DNA from: Aquitalea denitrificans
Lineage (GTDB): Bacteria > Pseudomonadota > Gammaproteobacteria > Burkholderiales > Chromobacteriaceae
DNA length: 64,000 nucleotides
Direction of reading: 5' to 3'
NCBI RefSeq assembly: GCF_009856625.1
Contig: NZ_CP047241.1
Coordinates: 4,438,302 to 4,502,301 of the forward strand
Part shown: positions 58,332 to 64,000 of the stretch, piece by piece
How positions within the stretch are numbered: position 1 is the first letter of the stretch
Layout: each line of letters begins with the position of its first letter
Notes under the pieces: model-generated
What the model was told of the DNA's origin: nothing
What the model saw: the letters and a program-made list of their open reading frames with translations, nothing else
Database searches by the model: none
Position numbers and translations under genes: made by a program

Positions 58332-61300
58332 ATGAAAAACAGATTATCCATTTCCGGTTTGATCATCCTGCTGTTGTGGGTGCCTGTGGCTTTGGCCGCA
58401 TCCTCTGTCTCCATCGGCTCCCTGCCATTGGCCGGCATCGGATCGTCCTATGGACCGAACGTGATGTTCGCCCTGTCAGTAGAGTTTCCGACAGCAGGTT
58501 CGGCGTTTAGCACCAAGACAGCAATCAGTAGTGTAGCGGACCTGGATGTGTCCGGTGTCGGTAGCACTCCGTTTTTAGGCTATTTCGACTATGCCAAATG
58601 TTATAAATATACCGGCTCGGGATCGACAGGTTATTTCGCACCATATAGCAGTGCCACTCTTACATCGGTAACCACTGGGTCTGGTAATAGCGCTAAGACC
58701 TACCAGATATATACCTGCGATGGCACGGCCTGGAGTGGTAATCTGCTTAACTGGGCGACCATGTCGGCGATTGATATTTTCCGTGCTACGCTGACAGGTG
58801 GTAACCGGGCACTGGGGACCGGGGGCTGGTCTACTTCTTCGGGCAATACTACTGCATCAACATTAGTCAGTGATTACTCTGCAGGTGATACAGCTTCTGC
58901 AACCTATTTGCGTCGAGCTGCTGTTTTGCCTGGGGTTTCAGGTAATTCACAAAATCAAGGCTACAATTTTACTGGTAAAGCAGTCTCTGGTCTTACTGTT
59001 GGTTCAATAAATTATTTGTCCAAAATTACACCATATGCTGCAAGCTATAGCAATATGTGGTTCAGTAATGGGCCGAATTATGGGACTGGTTCTAACCCGT
59101 GGAGTGTGTCTGTTTATGCGTCTGCATCCACAAGTCAGCCTGGCTCGCCTAATGAGATAGATAATGCCATTGTAAAGGTTTGTGTTTCCGGTTTGTTGGA
59201 AGATAAAACGAAAATGCCTTTTGGGTGCACTCGGTATGGTAGTAATTATAAGCCAGAGGGCTTGATTCAAGCTAATGGTAGCAAAATGCGCTTTGGGGCG
59301 TTTGGTTATTTGGTTAACTCCCAGTATACGCAGGATGGCGGATCACTGCGTGCACGTCTTAAATATCCTGGTATTTCGCAAAGTGTAATGGGTGGCTCTG
59401 GGAGTAGTTACATTTTAGGAGCTGAGTGGAATAGTGATGGCACTTTTGTGGTTAATCCGGATGCTGCGGATGCTGCTTCACATACTATTTCATCTTCAGA
59501 TACTAGTACTACATATGGAAATACTGCGACTGTTTCAAATAGTGGCGTTGTTAATTATATTAATAAATTTGGCGATACGGCTTCTGGTAATATTGGATAT
59601 AAACAGTATGACGCTGCTGCACATTTGTATTATGCTGCATTGCGTTATTTTCGTAATTATGGAAATTATTCCACCTTCACTAGCTCTTTGAGTGCGAATA
59701 CCAGTTGGCAAGGAGGATTTCCTTCCGTGACGGATTGGGACGATCCTGTCCTGAATTCTTGCCAGAAGAATTTTATTATCTATATTGGTGATACCAACAC
59801 GCATAATGATATTGATTTGCCTGGGGCCAGTTGGTCTGGTGCTGCGCAGCCATCGGATGACTCAGCTTTTAATATTAATTCATTGACGCAAAATTTAGGT
59901 AATGATGAGGGTATGACGAATTATCAGGCGGCAAATACGGGGTCAAGCAATTCACCTCCTTATATTGCTGGTTTGGCCTGGTGGGCGAACACTACCAATA
60001 TACGTACCAAGTCGGGTGATACCAAGGTTGCATCAGTAAGTTCATTCATGATTGATGTGGTAGAAGGTGGTGTTTATAAAGGAGTCCCTGGCACTTACAA
60101 TAGTATTGTCGATGGCAAGTGCACTTCGCTGTCTAGTAAAGTGTGTAATGCGTTTTTTATGGCAGCAAAGTATGGCGGCTTCACCGACACTAATGGCAAT
60201 AGCTGGCCAGACCAACCCAGCGAGTGGGCAAGCACTTCAAGTGCGGCATCGCTTCCACCATTCCCCAGCCCCGCTACAGGCTATACCGGCACACCCACCA
60301 ACTATGCGCCGGCGAATAATCCGGCTGCCATGGTAACGGCGCTCACCAATGCATTGAGTACGGTGTCCGGCTCGGCCAATGCTTCGCAAGCCGGGCTGAT
60401 CGGCTCGTTTACTGGCAGCAAGGTCTTCAGCGCCAGTACCTATGTGTTCCAGCCGGCGTTCAACTCCACCGACTGGAGTGGCGACCTGATTGCCAATACC
60501 TATGCCTTGACGACCAGCAGCACTGGCGCGGTGTCACTGACCTTTACCCCAGCATGGCAGGCCAAGCTTAAGCTGGAAACCCAGCTCAACAGCAGCGTGA
60601 CCGCACGCAATGTATTGACCTATGACTACACCGCCATGGCTGGTGCGGCATTTAATACTACTTGGTACTCGGCCTTGAGCAGCAAGACCGATGTGCCCAC
60701 CGGCAGCACCAGCTTCCAGTACACCGGCTTGAATACTGGCGGCTATGGCACTTATCGGGTGAACTACCTGCGTGGCGACAAGACGCAGGAAGGCAGCTCC
60801 ACCTCGCCGCAGTTCCGCGTTCGCAACTACCGCATGGGTGATGTAGTGCACTCGACACCGGCCTACATTCCCACCCCGACTTCTGATCCGAGTGGCTGCA
60901 CTTTTGATGCCAACCTGTCCAGTCCGGCCACCGACCGTGCCTCCATCTTTGCCCGTCCAGCGGCCGTGGCCGTGGCTGCCAACGATGGCTTCCTGCATAT
61001 CTTCAATGCCACTTACGGCAGCAGTAATGTGGGCAATGAGCTGGCGGCCTATCTGCCGGCCAGCATTTACGCCAGCCTGCCCAATCTGAGTTCCACGACG
61101 TATGCCCACCAGTTCTTCAATGACGGCTCGCCGCTGTACAAGGATGTTTGCTTTCTGTATGGCAGCAGTGGCACTGCACTGGCCAGTCCGGAAGCCCGTT
61201 CGGTGGTAGTGGGGACAACTGGTGCCGGTGGCACCAGTGTGTATGCGTTGGACGTCACCCATGTGGATAGCCTAGGCAGCAGCAATGTGCTGTGGGAATT

Positions 61301-62480
61301 CTCGGCTAAGGATGATGCCAAGCTGGGCTACACCATTGGCAATCCGGTGATCACCAAGCTGAGCAATGGCCGGCCGGTAGTGATTTTCGGTAACGGCTAC
61401 AACCAGAGCAGCGGCACCACCGCCTCCCTGTTTGTGCTGTATCTGGACAAGAAATCGGGCGTGGCCTGGACGCAGGGCAGCAATTATTTCCGTATCGATC
61501 TGCCCGCCCCGACCTTGCTGAATACTTCGCCAAACGGCCTGTCGGCACCGGGCATTGTCATCAGCAATGGTGCGGTCAAGTACGTGTATGCCGGTGATCT
61601 GAATGGCAATCTGTGGAAATTCGACCTGAGCGCCACCACGCCATCCAGCTGGACGGCACCGACCACACCGCTGTTTACCGCCTGCACCGGCACCTCTACC
61701 GGCCTGACCAGTGGTACCCAGTGTACGGCCAGCACGGTACAGCCGATCACCTCGGGGGTGACCATTACCCGCGATCCGCTACGCGGCTATCTGGTGTTGT
61801 TTGGTACTGGCCAGTACCTGTCCGGTAACGATCTGAGCCAAACCAACACCCAAACCCTGTATGGTATTCGCGATGACGGCACCCTGTCCGGCAAGACGAC
61901 TATCTCGGCCAACCTGCTGGCGCAGGGCATAGGCTCACAGGTGACTACCAGCACTAGCAACGGCAGCACGCTGACCTATTACAGCCTGACGAACAACCTC
62001 TCGGCCAGTTATCTGCCCAGTACCTATAACGGCTGGTACCTACCATTAAAGGCGGTCACGACAACGAGTGGATCTACCACTACAACGGACTCTACTTTTG
62101 TGAATGCCCGTGTGGTGACCACGCCCACGTTGTACCAGAACACGCTGGCTTATTTCACCGCTATCATTCCGTCTTCCTCCAGCGTGTGTGGTAGCGGCGG
62201 GCAGACTGCGCTGTTTGGGCTTAACTATGCGACCGGCGGAGCATCGACATCCGCCATCTACGACACATCCGGCAATGGCTTGATGAATAGTGCCGACCAG
62301 GTGGCCAATGCCATGCTCAGCAATGGCATCTCCTCCGGGACGCCGCTGATGGCCAGTGCTAACGGTCAGCGCTATATCTGCACGGTGGGTTCTGCCGGCA
62401 CCATTACCTGCACGGCGGCGGCACAGTACAGCAGTACCTATGGCCGCCTGTCCTGGCGTGAAATCATTCAATCGTGGTGA
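58332..62480 (+). CDS. pilY1: PilY1/PilC pilus-tip adhesin
   Basis: From ATG 58332 (GGAG seven bases upstream) the 1382-residue exported protein has a signal peptide (ending PVALAA), a large N-terminal domain (about 25-620) that carries WSGNLLNWATMSAIDIFRATLTGG, and a C-terminal PilY beta-propeller (about 700-1290) with AANDGFLHIFNATYG and VFGNGYNQSSG. An EF-hand-like loop, DTSGNGLMNSAD near residue 1310, may bind calcium. No VWA domain signature was recognised. A block at about 58840-60190 has much lower GC than the rest (20 of 60 at 59521-59580, against 38 of 60 at 61201-61260). It acts at the pilus tip in adhesion and retraction control. Confidence 0.92.
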   Translation: MKNRLSISGLIILLLWVPVALAASSVSIGSLPLAGIGSSYGPNVMFALSVEFPTAGSAFSTKTAISSVADLDVSGVGSTPFLGYFDYAKCYKYTGSGSTGYFAPYSSATLTSVTTGSGNSAKTYQIYTCDGTAWSGNLLNWATMSAIDIFRATLTGGNRALGTGGWSTSSGNTTASTLVSDYSAGDTASATYLRRAAVLPGVSGNSQNQGYNFTGKAVSGLTVGSINYLSKITPYAASYSNMWFSNGPNYGTGSNPWSVSVYASASTSQPGSPNEIDNAIVKVCVSGLLEDKTKMPFGCTRYGSNYKPEGLIQANGSKMRFGAFGYLVNSQYTQDGGSLRARLKYPGISQSVMGGSGSSYILGAEWNSDGTFVVNPDAADAASHTISSSDTSTTYGNTATVSNSGVVNYINKFGDTASGNIGYKQYDAAAHLYYAALRYFRNYGNYSTFTSSLSANTSWQGGFPSVTDWDDPVLNSCQKNFIIYIGDTNTHNDIDLPGASWSGAAQPSDDSAFNINSLTQNLGNDEGMTNYQAANTGSSNSPPYIAGLAWWANTTNIRTKSGDTKVASVSSFMIDVVEGGVYKGVPGTYNSIVDGKCTSLSSKVCNAFFMAAKYGGFTDTNGNSWPDQPSEWASTSSAASLPPFPSPATGYTGTPTNYAPANNPAAMVTALTNALSTVSGSANASQAGLIGSFTGSKVFSASTYVFQPAFNSTDWSGDLIANTYALTTSSTGAVSLTFTPAWQAKLKLETQLNSSVTARNVLTYDYTAMAGAAFNTTWYSALSSKTDVPTGSTSFQYTGLNTGGYGTYRVNYLRGDKTQEGSSTSPQFRVRNYRMGDVVHSTPAYIPTPTSDPSGCTFDANLSSPATDRASIFARPAAVAVAANDGFLHIFNATYGSSNVGNELAAYLPASIYASLPNLSSTTYAHQFFNDGSPLYKDVCFLYGSSGTALASPEARSVVVGTTGAGGTSVYALDVTHVDSLGSSNVLWEFSAKDDAKLGYTIGNPVITKLSNGRPVVIFGNGYNQSSGTTASLFVLYLDKKSGVAWTQGSNYFRIDLPAPTLLNTSPNGLSAPGIVISNGAVKYVYAGDLNGNLWKFDLSATTPSSWTAPTTPLFTACTGTSTGLTSGTQCTASTVQPITSGVTITRDPLRGYLVLFGTGQYLSGNDLSQTNTQTLYGIRDDGTLSGKTTISANLLAQGIGSQVTTSTSNGSTLTYYSLTNNLSASYLPSTYNGWYLPLKAVTTTSGSTTTTDSTFVNARVVTTPTLYQNTLAYFTAIIPSSSSVCGSGGQTALFGLNYATGGASTSAIYDTSGNGLMNSADQVANAMLSNGISSGTPLMASANGQRYICTVGSAGTITCTAAAQYSSTYGRLSWREIIQSW

Positions 62481-62488
62481 GCTAAAGC

Positions 62489-62899
62489 ATGGCTGACAAG
62501 CATACGGGTTTTACATTGATCGAGATGATGATCACGGTGGCAATCATCGGCATTCTGGCGGCGATAGCCCTGCCGTCTTATCGTAATTACATCATGCGCG
62601 GCCACCGCAGCGAGGCCGAAACCGTGATGATGCAGGTGGCGCAAGAGCAGGAGCGCTACTACACCATGAACAACCAGTACAATATCGGTGCCACTCAGGT
62701 CAGCCCGCTGGGAGCTACTGGCACCTCCATCCTGTACAACGTTACCGTGGCCAGCGGGACCGCACCCGCCGGTTTCCAGGTAAATGCGGTGCCGGCCAAT
62801 GCCCAATCGCCAGATTCCCAGTGCGGTACCCTGACGTTGGACGCCCTTGGCAACAAGGGCTCCAGTGGCACTTATGCCACGGCGGACTGCTGGAAATAG
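62489..62899 (+). CDS. pilE: PilE-type minor pilin
   Basis: The 136-residue product has a short leader (MADKHTG) and mature FTLIEMMITVAIIGILAAIALPSYRNYIMRG (E at +5), a helix YMxxxxSEAETVMMQVAQEQERYYTMNNQY, and a C-terminal disulfide pair C...C (SQCGTLTL...TADCW). It is the last gene of the minor-pilin operon, eight bases after pilY1, and is a minor PilE, not the main fibre pilin, by context. A hairpin follows. Confidence 0.9.
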   Translation: MADKHTGFTLIEMMITVAIIGILAAIALPSYRNYIMRGHRSEAETVMMQVAQEQERYYTMNNQYNIGATQVSPLGATGTSILYNVTVASGTAPAGFQVNAVPANAQSPDSQCGTLTLDALGNKGSSGTYATADCWK

Positions 62900-62907
62900 C
62901 CGTTGGA

Positions 62908-62931
62908 CCCGTGCCGGTGACGTGGCACGGG
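62908..62931 (+). terminator. Terminator of the pilus operon
   Basis: CCCGTGCC and GGCACGGG enclose an 8-base loop, nine bases after the pilE stop. T-run weak (CCGATTTCC). Confidence 0.6.
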
Positions 62932-63021
62932 CCGATTTCCCCTGTCACGTGCGGACGGCTGCAGCCAGAACGGTGGACTACCGTATAATGCTGGCCAGTC
63001 ATGCTTTCTACAGGCACCGCC

Positions 63022-63522
63022 ATGTCCTACCCCACACCCGCATTTGAAGACAAGATCTGCCCGCCGGAGCAGCTGGCCGCAAAGCTGGCCGCCTTGCCGC
63101 GTCCCATCGTGTTTACCAACGGTTGTTTCGACATCCTGCATCGCGGCCATGTCACCTACCTGGCACAAGCACGTGCGCTGGGGGCCAGCCTGGTGCTGGG
63201 CCTGAATACCGATGCTTCGGTCAAGCGCTTGGGCAAGGGTGATGATCGCCCCATCAATAACGAGCTGAACCGTGCTGCAGTGCTGGCTGCACTGGAGAGC
63301 GTCAGCCTGGTGACCTGGTTTGACAGCGATACCCCGGCTGACCTGATCGACCTGGTCAGGCCAGATGTGCTGGTCAAGGGCGGTGACTGGGCGGTGGACA
63401 AGATCGTCGGCAGTGCCGAAACCCTGGCCCGTGGTGGCGAAGTGCATTCCATCCCCTTCCTGTTTGCCACCTCAACCACGCAAACCATTAACAAGATCCG
63501 TGCCGCCGAGGACAAAGCGTGA
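63022..63522 (+). CDS. rfaE2: Heptose-1-phosphate adenylyltransferase
   Basis: From ATG 63022 the 166-residue protein is the nucleotidyltransferase half of HldE/RfaE, with the HxGH motif at H40-H43 (FTNGCFDILHRGHVTYL) and GDDRPINNELNRAAVLAALESV. It makes ADP-heptose for the LPS inner core; the kinase half would be a separate gene (rfaE1/hldA) elsewhere. It overlaps the birA GTG by four bases. Confidence 0.93.
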   Translation: MSYPTPAFEDKICPPEQLAAKLAALPRPIVFTNGCFDILHRGHVTYLAQARALGASLVLGLNTDASVKRLGKGDDRPINNELNRAAVLAALESVSLVTWFDSDTPADLIDLVRPDVLVKGGDWAVDKIVGSAETLARGGEVHSIPFLFATSTTQTINKIRAAEDKA

Positions 63523-64000
63523 GCGAGCACGCATTTGCCGTGCTGCGCCAGTTGAGCGATGGCCGCTTTCATTCCGGTGCCGACATCGCGCGCGAACTGG
63601 GCTGTTCACGAACCCTGATCTGGCAGGCGGTGCATGCCATTGAACAGGAGTTCGGCCTTACCGTATTCAGCGTGCGCGGCCAAGGTTACAAGTTGGCTGA
63701 ACCCTTCGAATGGCTGGATGTGGCCAGCGTGCGCGATGCACTGTCTTCGCCAGCCGCCGAGACCTTTACGCTTGCGGTGACTGAACGCACTGACTCCACC
63801 AACAGCCAACTGATGGCCAGAGCGGCCAGTGGTGGCCTGCATGGATTGGTGCTGGCTGCGGAAATGCAGAGTGCTGGCCGTGGCCGGCTGGGTCGGCGTT
63901 GGCAGACCCGTCTGGGTGCCGGGCTTACTTTCTCCCTGTTGTGGCGTTTTGATCGCGGCCTTGCCGAGCTGGCCGGTCTGTCGCTGGCGGTGGGGCTGGC
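63519..64000 (+). CDS. birA: BirA biotin-protein ligase / repressor, N-terminal part
   Basis: A GTG at 63519, overlapping the rfaE2 stop as GTGA, opens a frame that runs off the right edge (160 codons). It shows the N-terminal winged helix (VLRQLSDGRFHSGADIARELGCSRTLIWQAVHAIEQEFGLTVFSVRGQGYKL) and the ligase core with the biotin/ATP loop AGRGRLGRRWQ (here QSAGRGRLGRRWQ). It attaches biotin to carboxylases and represses biotin genes. Only the first half is in the window. Confidence 0.93.
   Translation, partial: MSEHAFAVLRQLSDGRFHSGADIARELGCSRTLIWQAVHAIEQEFGLTVFSVRGQGYKLAEPFEWLDVASVRDALSSPAAETFTLAVTERTDSTNSQLMARAASGGLHGLVLAAEMQSAGRGRLGRRWQTRLGAGLTFSLLWRFDRGLAELAGLSLAVGL

Overview
The window looks like chromosomal DNA of a Neisseriales betaproteobacterium of the Chromobacteriaceae type (Chromobacterium, Aquitalea, Vogesella or Pseudogulbenkiania relatives). 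This is inferred from the high-GC genes, the 16S text with a 16S-Ile-Ala-23S-5S operon, the FimT/PilV/PilW/PilX/PilY1/PilE order, and families common in that group. I could not run a 16S search, so the genus is open.

Layout: 1-890 is an AT-rich patch holding the end of a LysE/ArgO-type exporter and a small membrane-protein gene broken by an in-frame TGA. 892-6139 has an FMN-binding glutamate-synthase-like protein, a small conserved protein, a DMT transporter and an OmpR/EnvZ-type two-component pair. 6355-7592 holds three small exported proteins divergent from ompR; the third carries three exact 40-residue repeats with spacing C-x8-C-x9-C-x10-C. 7643-16016 contains a quinone oxidoreductase, an H-NOX nitric-oxide sensor coupled to a hybrid histidine kinase, a YqiA esterase, a solute-binding protein and metH. 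16064-38689 is mostly single genes: three GGDEF diguanylate cyclases, an ABC exporter, an rRNA methyltransferase, an MFS exporter, Lrp with a LysE exporter, YaeQ, a fused LprI-MliC lysozyme inhibitor, a RhlE helicase, TetR and AraC regulators, a FUSC protein, RsuA and a rhodanese.

38690-39798 is about 1.1 kb with no convincing gene but with an orphan terminator and two palindromes. Then follow dps, a bipartite energy-taxis receptor (Aer-type PAS protein overlapping a chemoreceptor with almost no periplasmic domain), and a co-oriented iron module: tonB-exbB-exbD under a near-consensus Fur box, a siderophore receptor and a PiuC/YbiX dioxygenase. hslVU, a complete rRNA operon and a six-gene minor pilin/PilY1 operon come next. 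The window ends with rfaE2 (heptose-1-phosphate adenylyltransferase) and the start of birA.

Themes: surface behaviour (type IV pilus tip proteins, NO sensing, three c-di-GMP synthases, energy taxis), envelope stress (EnvZ/OmpR, small exported proteins, lysozyme inhibitor) and iron handling (TonB system, receptor, PiuC, Dps). No transposase, integrase, CRISPR array or phage gene was seen. The most novel-looking items are the triplicated cysteine-repeat protein and its cluster, the PAS/chemoreceptor pair with a zinc-ligand-depleted CZB-like tail, and the low-GC block inside pilY1.
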